A stretch of 64,000 nucleotides of DNA from Cenococcum geophilum 1.58. Its lineage: Eukaryota; Ascomycota; Dothideomycetes; Gloniales; Gloniaceae. The position numbers and the translations under genes are program-made. Location of the stretch: assembly GCA_001692895.1 (NCBI GenBank), contig KV748196.1, positions 186,001 through 250,000 of the forward strand, read 5' to 3'. Positions 10,829 through 22,921 of the stretch are shown one piece after another. Each line of letters starts with the position of its first letter. Position 1 is the first letter of the stretch. The notes beneath the pieces were generated by a model, which saw only the letters and a program-made list of their open reading frames with translations, ran no database searches and had not been told where the DNA came from.

Positions 10829-11447
10829 CTATGGCGACTGCACCTTATGATTACCGCTAATCACATCCGCATACGTCGGCGGAGCATCCTCCCTCGCCTC
10901 GCTCGGCCCCGCCGCTTGCTGCGGTGGCTGCTGCGATGGCTGCTGCGATGGCTGCTGCGAAGGGGGCGCCTGGCCCTGCGGCTTGGGCATCTGCGCAAAG
11001 CTGTTGACGGTGCCGCTCTGCTGGCCGGGGAACTGGCCGCCGGCGGGCTGGCTGCTCACGGTGCCGTAGCCGTGGTGAGGGCGACGCGGCGGCGCGGGGC
11101 CTTGCTGCACGTAGTAGTACGTGACGGTGGCGTTCTCGCGGTCGCCGACTGGCTCGTAGTCGTAGGGGTCCGGGTATTTCAGGATGATGTACCAGGCGTG
11201 TAGAAGGCCGGGGAGGAAGCCCAGAAAGCAGAGGGCGATGTTGATGAAGGAGTCAGCGCTACAGATGCCGCGTTTCACCCAGACTAGAGGATGGAATGTT
11301 AGCTTTGGCGGGTTGTGGGAGAAGGGATGAGGAGAGGGAGCTGGACGGTTAATGTTTCGTGGTGGGATGGAGGGGTTCTAGCTACGTACCACCGATAGGT
11401 GGGAAGAGGATGGAGAGGAGACAGAGGAAGCAGTCTGTGCCGCACAT
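10829..11447 (-). CDS. PMP3/UPF0057 small membrane protein with Gln/Pro-rich tail
   Basis: Exons complement(10829-11283, 11390-11447) give 170 residues; the intron is 106 bp with GT/AG ends. The first 55 residues form the UPF0057 (PMP3) domain: MCGTDCFLCLLSILFPPIG, then a short loop containing VKRGICSADSFIN, then a second hydrophobic segment ALCFLGFLPGLLHAWYII, giving two membrane helices. The remainder is a hydrophilic tail with YYYVQQGP, a Gln/Pro/Ser repeat (SQQP three times) and a PPTYADV motif of PPxY type. The long tail resembles the yeast SNA3/SNA4 branch, where PPxY motifs recruit the Rsp5 ubiquitin ligase for vacuolar sorting. That link is inference from the motif. The opposite strand has a long shadow frame with no family match. 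Confidence 0.88.
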
Positions 11448-11762
11448 TATGAAGGTCGCTATAGATGAGCTCAATGTAGTGTTGGGTTGATTGAGAAGAT
11501 GGCAAGAAGTGCGCAGAGCTGCCTTGGATACTTGGAAGTCGTCTTATCAAATGACGCGGAATACGGGGGACCGTGCGTGACTCGTGAGTTTAAGGCTTAG
11601 CAGACCTGAACAAAGTTGTTCTTCAGCCACCCCGGGCTTTTGTGTCATCGGATTCCTCCGCGGCGTCGGATGGAGGCAACTTTCAGAGCGTGGAATGAAG
11701 AGGTACTGTCACGCTTCTGAGATCCCTTGCCACGGACCCTGGATCCATACATCGTCCTGGAT
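11448..11762. other. Gap between PMP3-like gene and foldback element
   Basis: Contains the 5' flank of the PMP3-like gene. Composition is normal, and no reading frame or RNA gene is convincing. This is the last non-repeat host DNA before the transposon block. Confidence 0.5.
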
Positions 11763-12322
11763 ATAATTAGGGAAACGATAATCATACACCCCCAAATTGA
11801 TACGCATACACTCCCTACCCAAACAAGCTTAGATCCTTCCACTTCAAGATAGAATATCACGTGTGTTGACTTATTTACACCTAAATCGCGAAAATCAAAG
11901 TGTATAACACCTTTAAGATCATGCTTAGTTGACTTGTAGGACTACGGAGTGCACTGCGAGGCGCTGTAAGAACTAGATTAGGTGCTGCTGCCTCTATTTA
12001 ACGTCTGTAGACTGCCTCTACGGGCACGCCCGCGTCCGCGCCCACGCCCGCCCGCGGATAGTGCAGCCAGTATTTCGCTCGAATGCTGAGAGCTCCCGCT
12101 GAGTTATTAATGCGATTCATAGAGCCAGCCGTAGAGCCAGCCGGGCGACCGCGACAACATTCTACAATCGCAGGCTCTTGGATAAGAAGGTAAGGCAAAT
12201 GCGAGGTGTTAATTCAGATGGGCGCGTGTTATTTTGGGCAACACACGTGATATTCTAACTTGAAGTGGAAGGATCTAAGCTTGTTTGGGTAGGGGTGTAT
12301 GATTATCGTTTCCTATAATTAT
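11763..12322. mobile_element. Foldback element, 560 bp, with about 100-bp inverted arms
   Basis: The left arm (11763 to about 11866) and right arm (about 12237 to 12322) are reverse complements. They share GGAAACGATAATCATACACC, CTACCCAAACAAGCTTAGAT and GAATATCACGTGTGTT. The left arm has a small extra duplication around CATACAC. The centre is GC-rich (GGGCACGCCCGCGTCCGCGC near 12019-12038) and not RIP-mutated. There is no coding capacity. It lies next to a decayed DDE transposase, into whose 3' flank it may have inserted. The target duplication is unclear. Confidence 0.8.
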
Positions 12323-12339
12323 GTCACGAATTCGGAGCT

Positions 12340-13000
12340 TTCGCAGCAAATATTTCGGGAGCGATCAAAGTGAATATAACATAACCGAGCACCTTGTGCG
12401 CGCGACCTTAATAGGACTCTCGTTCGCATCCAATATCTCATTAATATCCTCATCTACTACTACCTTTCTATGTTTGGTTCGGGCCTTCTTTAATATTTAA
12501 AGCTTCCTAGCTTTAATCTTAAGCTGGCGCTCAGCCTCATGGGCCTCCTTAGCTTGCAGTTTTTAAAGCCGTAGAGCCGTTGCCTCTACCTCTCGCTATA
12601 TCTTATATTATGCCCGCTACTACTTTCGCTGCTTAATTAAGCGCCTCTTCTCTTTCTTTTGGGCTTGCTGTTAAAGCTTCTCCTTAGCTTTAAGAGCTTA
12701 TTCTTGGTGTTTAGCCTACTCTTACTTAGCTTAAAGCTCTTAAACTTGCCAAATCTTCTTAGGGCTGTAAAAGGTAGCCTTACTCTACTCTAGAGGAGTA
12801 AGCTGGGTAAATAAAGGCTTGCCCTAACGGCGCGTCTTCTTATTATATAGAGCTTCGGTAAGCCTATTAACGCAATATTATAATAGCTTGTTTTTAGTTA
12901 TAAGATTTATAACGGTATTAGTTAAGAGCTAAAAGCGCTTATTACATATATTAGTAATTATATCTTAAAGGAGCTTCTAAACTTGCCGCTAATTATCTGC
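12340..13000 (-). pseudogene. Decayed DDE transposase C-terminus (Fot1/pogo-like)
   Basis: Read on the minus strand, pieces such as KEAHEAERQLKIKARK, LKAKEKLQQ-AQKKEKRRL and DEDINEILDANESP appear between stops. The highly charged Lys/Glu/Ala/Gln-rich coiled tail is typical of the C-terminus of fungal pogo/Fot1-type transposases. The catalytic DDE core is not visible. Stops and TA-rich words indicate RIP decay. The assignment rests on composition and word pattern only. Confidence 0.5.
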
Positions 13001-13006
13001 TATAAG

Positions 13007-13216
13007 TGTTACGGACCTTATATCGGCAGTAGTGCGACTACTGAGAATGGACATAAACGGGTTAGTTAAGATAGCACGGGAGGCGCTGGAACCAATTAAG
13101 CTATGGGATAAGGGGTAGCTGAGTCACATGGCTAGTCACGTTACAAGTTTAGAACGTAGGAACGTAGGAATATAGGAACGCGACGTACTAACGTACTAAC
13201 GTACTAATGTACTTAA
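13007..13216 (+). mobile_element. Relic Gypsy-4 LTR, left piece (outermost host of the nest)
   Basis: Starts TGTTACGGACCTTAT, as the Gypsy-1 LTR starts TGTTACGGACGCTTT, and shares GCGACTACT. It then diverges, with short AACGTAGG and ACGTACTA repeats. It is cut at CTTAA (13212-13216) by Gypsy-1c. The rest of the LTR resumes at 61566, where the words match the second half of the Gypsy-1 LTR. The two families are therefore related but distinct. Confidence 0.7.
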
Positions 13217-13637
13217 TGTTACGGACGCTTTAAGTACGATATTACGACTACTTAGAGAAGAGTTGAAAGAAGCTAGTTAGTTAATATAGGCATAGTCTAG
13301 GATGGAACTGGTAGAACTATATAATGAAGAATAGTAAGCGAGTTATATAACGTGCTATGTGTAAAATAAGAGAAATGGGAGGAACTTACGTACCTTATAT
13401 ATAACACGTATATTACATATAAGAAGGATTTCTTAGGAGTTAGAATGTATATTTAAAGGACCACAGTCCCTACCTAGATAGTCCCTTCTTATAGTAATTT
13501 TTAGAATATAATTAGAGTTAATCTATTAGACAACCACTCTACTAGTTATTATTATATTATTAACTTTACTTATATTACCTATATACCTAGCCTATTAACA
13601 GAACCTACTATAGTTCTTACTATAAGGTTCCGTTATA
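13217..13637 (+). repeat. 5' LTR of Gypsy-1c
   Basis: 421 bp, from TGTTACGGACGC to GGTTCCGTTATA (ancestral end ...TTACA). It pairs with 61140-61560. Inside are an AT-rich promoter-like part and the phrase GGTAGGGACT in complement. Confidence 0.9.
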
Positions 13638-15002
13638 TAATTACTACCTAGTTATAGTATTAAGAAGTTAAATAATATGCCACTAAAAGCAGCTATAATA
13701 ATGCTATTAACGGTAGTAATAACCTTAGGGTTAGGTAACGACACTAGTATAGCAGATATTAACTTATAACTAGTTACAGTCGGACAATTATAAGAAATAG
13801 TTAATCGATTAATAGATAATAATAGAATACTTAAAGATAGAATTAATAGAATAGGAGTAGCTAAGGTTAAGTTACCTTTAATTAAATAATTCTTAGGAGA
13901 GAGATTAAAGCTTAAAGGATTCCTTATATAAATGCACTTTAAGGTTATATAGGAGGGAGTAAAACTAGGAATATTTATAGATTAAGTAGCTTACGCAGAA
14001 CTATTCTTAATAGAAAGAGTACTTAAGTAGTTTAAACCGTATCTTATGGAGATATAGGAGTATAGTATAACAACCGCTAATTAGAAGGTGCGGTTTATAT
14101 TCTTAAGTTAGAGCGGGTTTATAAAATAACTTACGTAAATATTTAAAGACCTAAAGGTAATAACTATAGTAAAAAGAAAACTTTAGAACGTAGTATAATA
14201 AACTTTAGCAATTAAATATATAATATAGTTTTAGATATTAGCTATATGGGTTAAATAGAATAATAAGGCGCTTATAGCATAATATAAATAGGGACTTAAG
14301 GCTAAAGTCTAGGACGTAATTATTCTAATAAAAGATATAGATACCCTAAGGGAACTAATAGATTAAGCAATAAAGATTAATAATAGGATTTACTAAAGGG
14401 AATAGACTAAGAAAGGTTAAAATAGAGTTTTATAGTTATATAAGGCGCAGAGTACGTAATAACTAAAGCTAAGTTAAAAACTATAGTATAGCGTAGAGCT
14501 AATAGACCTAAGCGGTACTAAAGAAACTTATAAAAGATAGACTAAGAAACTATAAAAACCTAAAGGTTAAGGATTAAGTAATTATAGAACTAAGGAGTAA
14601 AGGCTAAATTAGGGATCTTATTAGTAGAAGATATTTAGGCAAACTTTATAGCGAAATTAGTAATTTAGAGATAAAGCTTATATAAATTATAAAAAATAAA
14701 ATTACTTTGCTAGGGATTATAAAGATAGTTAGAGTTATTATATAATAAAAGGAACTAGACTAGTAGATAATATATATATATAAAGGGATAATAGTATACT
14801 ATAAGGAATAAAAGAATGTTTAATTAATAGTTTTGCATTTTATTATAATAATATATACTAAATTTATAAAGACGCTAAGTATGGCGTAAGCTATTAGCTA
14901 TAAGAGCTAGAGTTAAAAGGACTTAAAGGAACTAAAGAGTTAAATAAAGAATAAAATTAACTTTATAAGCTAGATTAGGATATTATAGTAATATACAAAT
15001 AA
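13638..15002 (+). pseudogene. Gypsy-1c gag, first part
   Basis: A RIP-mutated gag. Readable stretches include an early Ala/Thr-rich segment after 13677 and a decayed zinc knuckle near 14672-14730 (AYINYKK-NYFARDYKDS; the less mutated copy on the minus strand near 31630-31690 reads INCGK-GYFARDYKDS). The 14 bp at 14989-15002 is the target duplication of LINE-2. Stops occur every few codons, so no protein can be made. Confidence 0.75.
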
Positions 15003-16532
15003 GGCGTTCGCCCCTGAAAAGTACCAGCTTATGCACTTTACAAGGTAACGGCGCCACGCCACCGCAGACCTTGCGTCTACCGTGCGTATCGCCGGCTGCG
15101 AGACAGCCCCCTAGAAAACCAGCATGCGAGTCCTAGGGATCTGGGTAGACCCCAAGCCCCAATAGAAAGAACAGGTTAAAAAGGCCGCGAGTAAGGGCTT
15201 AGCAGCCTTTGAAGCGATGTTAAGGATCACCGCGTCTACATGGGGCCTATTAATGCGCCGCTCACGCCTCCTATATACAGCTACCGTCCGACTAGCGATA
15301 CTGTATGGCGCCTAAGTGTGGGGAGTATGGGACGACGGCGGAACGCCAGCGAAAAGCTTGCTTAAACCACTATAGAAAGTCTAGAACTAGTGTCTCCGCA
15401 GGGTTATAGGGGCATACTAGTAAACACTAATAGCTATAATAGAGAAGGAAGCGGCTATTCCCCTAATCTAACTCTATATTAAAACAACAGCCCTCTAAAG
15501 AGCCGCTAAGACGGCCTCTAATAGAGTAGAAAAGGAATTAGTAGAGGCACTTAATGGTATCTAGAATATATTAGTAAAGCACCAGTAAAAAATAAAACGG
15601 CTACTAGTACTATTAGAAGCGCTTAGGGAACGCGTAAAGGACTATAAAAATGAGATATAAGGCTTCCTTACGCACTAGAAGGACTATATAGAGCGGGAAG
15701 CTATAATAAACCCCCATAAGTGTGGCTAGCGGAATACTGGCAGAGCGTAGGCGGAGCGCCGCTACTATATAGGAGGTCACCAGCACTAAAGGCAGGTAAC
15801 TACCTTTATCGCGAAATAGGCAGATTTAGAATAGCGATGATAGTAGTAGGCAAAGGCTAAAGACCGTATAGAAACTACGTAAAAGACCCTATAGGGGAAA
15901 CCTATAATCCTATTATACAAAGGCCTAATAAAAGTAGAGGCTATAGCACTATTTCTCCTTTGTATAGAGGTAATAGGGCTTAATATATGGCTTATATCCG
16001 TTGGTGTACTAGCGGTTCTCCTATGGTGCGAATATGGCTAGATAAGGCAGATAGTCCACTATATGCTGTTTTAGTGTCCACACTACTAAAGGGCGGACTT
16101 TATAGCAAAATGCGCCTCTAAACGCCTTTAGGATGTTTTAAATAATAAAGAAAGCGCCTAAGTAGCAGCAAAATGGCTAGTATAGTTAGGTGTTTTACTC
16201 TAGTTTTAGGTAGTAAAGGTAATAGATATAGAGGATATAAGTAAATACTAGCCCTTTTAAAGCCTAGAGGACTGGTAAAGAATAAGGGTAAAAGGATAAG
16301 GAAAGAAGGGGGTAGAGTAAGATTGTCCGCGAAGCGCGGCCAGTTGGCTTAATATGCAGACTTGAAGGTAGGTAGAAGGCGAGCCGTAGGCGCTCTAATG
16401 TCGGAACGCTGCTATCTCTCTAGCGCGGCCTAAGGTAGGGTTTTCTCTAAGTTAGAGTTTTTCCTCTAGAAGGTATTAGCCTGCGTGGACCTACTAGGGG
16501 GACTGGGACAGGCGGTAAATTGAATTTATTAT
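15003..16532 (+). mobile_element. LINE-2: 5'-truncated Tad1-like non-LTR retrotransposon
   Basis: The inserted block is flanked by TAATATACAAATAA (14989-15002) and TAATATACGAATAA (16533-16546), a 14-bp target duplication with one G/A change. On the plus strand it encodes the part of a LINE ORF2 after the polymerase core: APEKYQLMHFTRRRRHATAD, then MRVLGIWVDPK, then TASTWGLLMRRSRLLYTATV and LAILYGAQVWG. Further on is a region like the C-terminal zinc-binding segment (FIAKCASKRL near 16102). Many Trp codons are TAG. The 5' part including the YxDD core is missing, as is usual after incomplete reverse transcription. The first 350 bp are GC-rich and only lightly mutated. Confidence 0.85.
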
Positions 16533-16929
16533 TAATATACGAATAATAATTAGCTATAATAATAATAGAGTTAAAGTACTTATTAATTAATAGTAATAAG
16601 GAAAATAAAGGAACTAACTAGGGGTATCTAAACCTTAATAACGCGATTATAAAAGTAGAGACTAAAACCGCTATAAAGTAAGGTTTAGTAACGGGAATTA
16701 TAACACTATTAAATATAATATTTATTGCTTTATAAGACGGTAGGAAAAGTATCTTATAGAGATTAAGTAAGCAAATAAATATTAGTGCTAATTTACTACT
16801 TAATAAAGGTAAAAGGCCAAAGGCTTAAGATTTTTAAGACGAGATAAGAGATGACTAAGATTTTTAAAATGAGATAAGGTATACCTAAAGACTTATAACA
16901 AATAAAAACTAATAGAGTAGGTTTGTAGC
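16533..16929 (+). pseudogene. Gypsy-1c gag-pol, middle part
   Basis: Continues Gypsy-1c after LINE-2 and ends at GTAGC (16925-16929), where Gypsy-3 entered. Words match the Gypsy-1b sequence near 31040-31330 on the other strand. It holds AAGATTTTTAAGACGAGATA-type direct repeats. No open frame. Confidence 0.7.
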
Positions 16930-17156
16930 TGTGATGGTGCTAGGGCGCGTTACCTGCCAAATTCTACTATATTGCTGCCAAATTCTGCCAATCTGTTATT
17001 GGCTCACTTATCACTAGCGGCTTGGCGGCCCTTATAGGATATCTGTTTACTCTGCCTCCTATATATACCTCTTCTTCTTCTTCTTTTTAGCTTAGTATCT
17101 TTACTAGATAGCAATCTATAAGCTTTAGTTTAGAGGTAATTATACGAGCCGTTATA
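16930..17156 (+). repeat. 5' LTR of Gypsy-3
   Basis: 227 bp, TGTGATGGTGCTAGGGCGCG to GAGCCGTTATA. It contains a TATATATACC promoter-like stretch followed by a CTTCTT array. It has 24 bp near CTACTATATTGCTGCCAAAT that the 3' LTR lacks, a length difference between LTRs that should be identical at insertion. Confidence 0.9.
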
Positions 17157-18183
17157 TTATATTAAGCTCACCCTATACTGCCTGGAAAGGCCCTAATAAT
17201 ATTCCACCCTAAAAAAAACTTCGTCTGCAATAACGCGTTAACGCGCTATACTTAGATACTAAAACAACTCTATACTGCCTAGGAAGGCCTTTATAATATC
17301 TTACTCTATTAGCTAGATAGGACTAGACCTATACCCCTAGAATTAAAACTAAAGTATGCGATACTAATAAACCTTAGGAAGCTAATAATGGCACCTAAAG
17401 TAAGCTTATTTAAAAGAGCTGCCCTAACCTAAGAAGAATATGAGATTTAATTGGGATCTAAAATTAAAGATAATAATAATATTATAGATGTATATAAACA
17501 GATTTATACCCTAATAGCTAATTAGAAAGCTAACTATCTCTAAGCTTAAAGTATATAGGAGACCCTATAAGAAATCCTAGATAGCCTTACAGCCCTTTAA
17601 AGCAGCTTAGCTCCCCTTCTAGAAGTCTTAGTTATCCTATCCACTTAACTAAATATAATATACTAGAGAGTATAGATACGATAATAAAGTAATTAAAGTT
17701 TATTAAGCTCCCTAACCCCTAACTACTATCTAATAGGATAGACCCTACCTTTAAGAATTGGAGGATTTAAGTATAAGGAAAGCTCCGTGTTAACTATAAC
17801 TATTTCCTTTCTAAAAAAGCTAAAATGCTTTACCTCTTTGGTTGAACTATAGGGGACGCCTAACGGCACCTTTAAGCCAAGTTTAAGGACAATTCCCCTA
17901 TCTAATTTATATCTGTTAATAAGATGCTATAGCACCTAGCTGCTATTTACGTTAACCTAAACAAAGTACGGGATGCTTAGTATAACTATAATCGCCTAAT
18001 AATAAAACTAAACTAACCCTTTGCTAAATTCTAGACCTAATTCCAATACCTTATAGGAGAAGGCTAAGTCTCCCTTAAAAATTACTAATTGGACCTATAT
18101 AATAAACTAATAATTAGGCTATAAGAAAAGATTATAGTAACCTTAGATAACCTACTAAACTATAAAAGACTCGCGGCTTATTG
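17157..18183 (+). pseudogene. Gypsy-3 gag, N-terminal part
   Basis: After a leader of about 230 bp, an ATG at 17388 opens MAPKVSLFKRAALT followed by stops in place of Gln (CAA/CAG) codons. The stretch ends at TATTG (18179-18183), the Gypsy-1a insertion site, and gag resumes at 44886. A segment near 17740-17900 reads like the conserved gag core but is heavily mutated. Confidence 0.75.
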
Positions 18184-18607
18184 TGTAACGGAACCTTATA
18201 GTAGGTACTACGGTAGGCTCGTTATTGGGCTAGGTGTATAGGTAATATAAATTAAAGTTAACAACGTAATAATAACTAGTAGAGTGGTTGCCTAATAGAT
18301 TAACTCTAATTGTATTCTAAGAATTACTATAAGGAAGGAACTATCTAGGTAGGGACTAAGGGTCCTTAAATATACAACTATACTCCTATAAAATCCTTCT
18401 TATACGTAATATATGTATGCTCTATTTACTTTATTACGGATTATATAGATCCTATAGATTATATAGATTACGTTACGTAACCTTAGTTACTATTTCTCGT
18501 CACATAGCTCTATCGGCTCTATCCTAAACTATGCTTAAATTAACTAACTAGCTTCTTTCGTTTCTTCTCTAAGTAGTTATAATATTATACTTAAAGCGCC
18601 TATAATA
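18184..18607 (-). repeat. 3' LTR of Gypsy-1a
   Basis: 424 bp, TGTAACGGAACC to the mutated end GCGCCTATAATA (ancestral GCGTCCGTAACA). It pairs with 44457-44880. Confidence 0.9.
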
Positions 18608-21600
18608 CTATTTCCCTTCTTTTTATCTTTATTTTTGAAGATTCCTAATATCTCTAAGTCGTTTATTAGAGGTATAATATCCATCTGGTTAATTTAGTTA
18701 ATATTATTACTTATTATACCTAAAGCAATTTCCTCTTTTTTAACTGCTTATTGTGTCCGTATTATTACTATAATATTATTTTTTAGTAAGATTATACTAT
18801 CTCCGTATTCTCGCTGTTTAAAAGAGGGGCTGGTTTATATTATATTAGTAAACCTATCTTCGCAATAACTGTCCTTTTATTTAGAGTATACTAAAGCAAA
18901 TATTTATTTATTCTGTAACGTTTGCTTTATCTCTAATACTAAATATATATAACCTATTACTCTTAATAGTTGTCTAGTTCCTTAATTAATTTATTTTAGG
19001 GTTTTATATTTAATCTACTGCTATATAGCTAGATAATAAACTATTTATTACTTAAATAGTAATATGCCTATTTCTTTTTAAGGTGTTGCATTATATATAA
19101 ACTATATAACTAGTAATAGCGATACCTAATTATTCTACGCGTAATTAATATAATGCCTTAGATACTATTCTAGTGTCTAATTTAGTCTTTCTATTTAACC
19201 GTCTATCTGCGGATAATATACGGTAGAAGTTGCTGCTCTAACTCTTTATTCCACTAAGAATACCTCCTAGAATACTGCTATAAATCTTAAATCCCTATCT
19301 AATATAATTTTACTTAATACTCCATATCTTATAAACACTTCTTTAATATAAATTTTAGCAGTATTTTCCGCTAAGATTTCTTCTATATATACTATAAAGT
19401 ATCCCTACTTTATAAGCTTATCTATTATTACTAAGATTGCGTTATAATCTTATCTGGTAATAGGATCTCTTAACTTTAGTAACTTAATAATAAAGTTCTA
19501 CAATATAACCTTCTATAGTCTTTTTAGTATTTTAATAGGTTATAGCCCTCTATATGGCTTATACCTTATTAATTAATTTCTTTAATAATCTAGATATTCT
19601 TTTATAACTTTTTACGCTAAGCCCTAGATTCTGTTAATAATATACTCCTCCTAAAGTCTTAATACTAAGCCTATAGCTTTATTATATCCTTAAGTTATTC
19701 CCTTATAGAAATCTTCTATAAAGTGCTCTACTATACTTCTTAGGATATACTTTACTTCTTAGTTTTCGTATATATCTATCTATAAATCTTTTAGCTATGC
19801 TTTTAGAATTCTTTATACCTAAAAGCTCTTTAGTATCTTATAGACTCTTCCTAGTTTGTTATCCTCTTAAGTTACTATAATTTTTAGATAATTATACCTA
19901 ATTAATCCATCTATGTCTTTTTGTAGTAAAGCCCCTAATAGCTTCTTATTGTTTTATAATTTAGCTTTCTAACTTAGAGCATCTACTTATATATTATCCG
20001 TACCCTTAGTATACTAAATCTTAAAATAGTATTCTATAAGCATCTCTACCCATCTAACCTATCTTTAGTTAAGTTCCTTTATTATTAGGAATCCTATTAG
20101 GTTTTTATAATCCATCTTAATTATAAATAGTTCTTTTATACCTTATAAGAATGCTCTTTATTTCTTTAGTGCTGTAATTATACCTAATAACTCCTTATTA
20201 TAGATATTATAGTTTAATTCTAGTAGTATTATCTTCCAACTATAGTATGCTACTAGGTGCCATCTATCTTAATATTTCTATATAAAGTATACCCCTAGTG
20301 CAAAATCTAATACATCCGTCTCTATAACCGTCTCTAGTCCTAGTTAATAGATCTTAAAAACTAGCTCTTAGGTAAATAACCTTTTAATTTCTTTAAATAA
20401 TTTCTACTATTCCTCTCCCTATACCTATAGTTCTTCTTTCTTTATTAATCGCGTAAATAATTTAATGTCCTTTAACTATTGCGCTATAAACCTTTTATAG
20501 TAATTGCAAAACCCTAGGAACGATCTTAACTGCGTAATATTCTCTAGTTCTTACTAATTTACTATAGCCTTAATCTTCTTTAGATCTATGCTAAGTTAGC
20601 CTAGTTTAATAATAAATCTAATAAAATTGGTCTTCTTAGTAAAGAACTTATATTTCTTAATTACTACTAGCATCTATTTTTCCTATAGTCTCTTTAAGAC
20701 CTATTTAACGTATTCTCCATATTCTTCCTTAGTTATTAAGTAGATAATAATATTATCGAGATATACTATAATAAATTTATCCAAGTATTCTCCTAATATA
20801 TTATTAATACGCTTTTAGAATGTTACTAGTGCGTTTATAAGCCCGAATTATATACCTAATGGTTTATATAGTCCTTTCTTTAACCTAAAGGCTGCCTTTT
20901 ATTTATTGCCTTCCTTAATCCGGATCTAATAGTATGCCTATTTTAGATCTATCTTTATAAAGATTTATACATTGCCTATCCTATCTTAGATTTCGCTAAT
21001 TAAGGGTAAAGGATACCTATCCTTTCTAGTAATACTATTTANCTACCTATAGTTAATATATAGCCTTAGTTTGCTATTTTTCTTTAGTACGAATAGTACT
21101 AGATAACCCGCTAATAACTGCGATAGTTTAATATATCCCTTTTATAAGTTTTCCTGGAAAACTCTTTTAATGCTCTTCCTTCTTCTTTAGTAAGCTTATA
21201 GATTAGAAAAAACCATAGACTTATTCCTAGTTCTAATTCTATTTTATAGTCCTATACTATATATTTTAACAGCTTCTTGCTTTCTAGTAACTATAGTTTC
21301 TTACTATACTTATGGTATCTCTTTAGTATATAACTTAAGCCTTACTTAGTCTCTTTATATATTACTCTAACTTAGTACTATACTAACTTAGTCTATTATT
21401 ATATCTTACGGCGTTAAGTATCTCTAATATTAACCTAACCTGTAATCTAATTAATCTTTAGATTATATTTCTATAACTAAAGTATTCCTAGTACTGCCTT
21501 ATTATTCCCTAATAGTAATATATTAAAAGACATCTTAATCTATCTCCCTTTAATAGTTAATTAAATAGGTCCTGTTTTAAGATTAATAATGCCTCCTCTA

Positions 21601-22497
21601 TAGGCTATCGGATCTCCTAAAATTATCACTAATAGGTAAGGGTGCTCCTTTTTCCTATATAGTAACCCTATTCTTCTAACTGCTGCTAATAAGATATAGT
21701 TCCTTATTACTTTACTATCTATTAATACTTTAAACTATTAATCTTACTACTTAATTTATAGATTTAGGTATTACCCTTAAATTCCTTTACGGGTTTAAGG
21801 CTTTACCACTAGTTCCCTCTAGTCCCGTAGGCCTCTACTTTTCCTAACTATTAGCTACTTAATCCTATTTATACTTAGTCTATTTTTAGCTAATACTTAG
21901 TTCGCTTTTTATCTTTAATATACTATAGATATATATTCTCTAGGTATTCCCACCACTATTATTTATCTAGGCATTCTTCCGTAAGGAATCTTCCTAGTTA
22001 AAGCGTTAAGTCCCCTTAGGCTTATATTTTTACTAGGTGCTAACTATATATATACCTAGTATTTTAATATTTCGCCTTATCTAATAACTAGTATATCCTT
22101 ACTAGGTACTTCTGGTTCTTATCTTTTAGTACTCTATATATATTATATACATTATCTATATACGTAATCCATGCCAATATATAATATGCTTAGTGTCTTA
22201 GATTAACTCTTAGCTTATCTTTATCCTTAAGTTTAAACCTTTCTCGTATTAATCTAAGCGTTATAACTTCGTTTATAGGTACTATAATTTACCTCTCGCT
22301 TCTTTAGTCCTCTAATTACTCCTCTAGATCTTTTAACGTTATAATTAAGGCTCTTTTAATATAACTTATAGCCTTCTCTATAATTAGGTAGTCTTAGATA
22401 ACTTTCTCGTCTAACTATATATAGAAATCTTCTTATTTATTATTATGCCTTTACCTATACCACTTTTAGTATAGCTACTAGAGTGTATACAGTTCGT
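18608..22497 (-). pseudogene. Gypsy-1a pol (RT, RNase H, integrase), decayed
   Basis: On the minus strand a reverse transcriptase core is readable near 20720-20780 (IVYLDNIIIYLITKEEYGEYV, the YLDD box with one Asp changed to Asn). RNase H and integrase fragments lie to its left. Relative to Gypsy-1b, the integrase C-terminus, chromodomain and tail (about 0.9 kb) are absent at about 19050, where the sequence jumps from CTATTTATTACTT to AAATAGTAATATG. The right edge is the Gypsy-1b target site TTCGT (22493-22497). Confidence 0.8.
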
Positions 22498-22921
22498 TAT
22501 AACGGAACCTTATAGTAGGTACTACGGTGGGCTCGTTAATAGGCTAGGTGTATAGGTAAAGCAAGTTAAAGTTAATAATGTAATAATAACTGGTGGAGTG
22601 GTTGCCTAATAGATTAACTCTAATTATATTCCGAGAATTATTATAAGGAAGGAACTATCTAGGTAGGGATTGTGGTCCTTTAAATACGCAACCGTACTCC
22701 TATAAAATCCTCCTAGTATATAATATATATATACTCTATCTACTCTATCGCGGATTATATAGATCCTATAGATCCTATAGATTATATTATATAACCTTAA
22801 TTACTATTCCTTATTACATAGTTCTACCGGCTCTATTCTAGACTATACCTAAATTAACTAACTAGCTTCTTTTAATTCTTCTCTAACTAGCTATAACATT
22901 ATACTTAAAGCGTCCATAACA
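22498..22921 (-). repeat. 3' LTR of Gypsy-1b
   Basis: 424 bp. It differs from 39621-40044 almost only by C/T and G/A changes, as expected from RIP. A 10-bp duplication, GATCCTATAGATCCTATAGA, is specific to this copy. Confidence 0.92.

Noticed and set aside
10817-11203. 128-codon Arg/Leu-rich plus-strand frame
   Set aside because: Antisense shadow of the Gln/Pro-rich tail of the PMP3-like gene; CAG/CTG-rich codons read as Arg/Leu on the other strand.
11645-12198. Short minus-strand frames within the foldback element
   Set aside because: They fall in inverted-repeat arms and the GC-rich centre and show no protein-like conservation.
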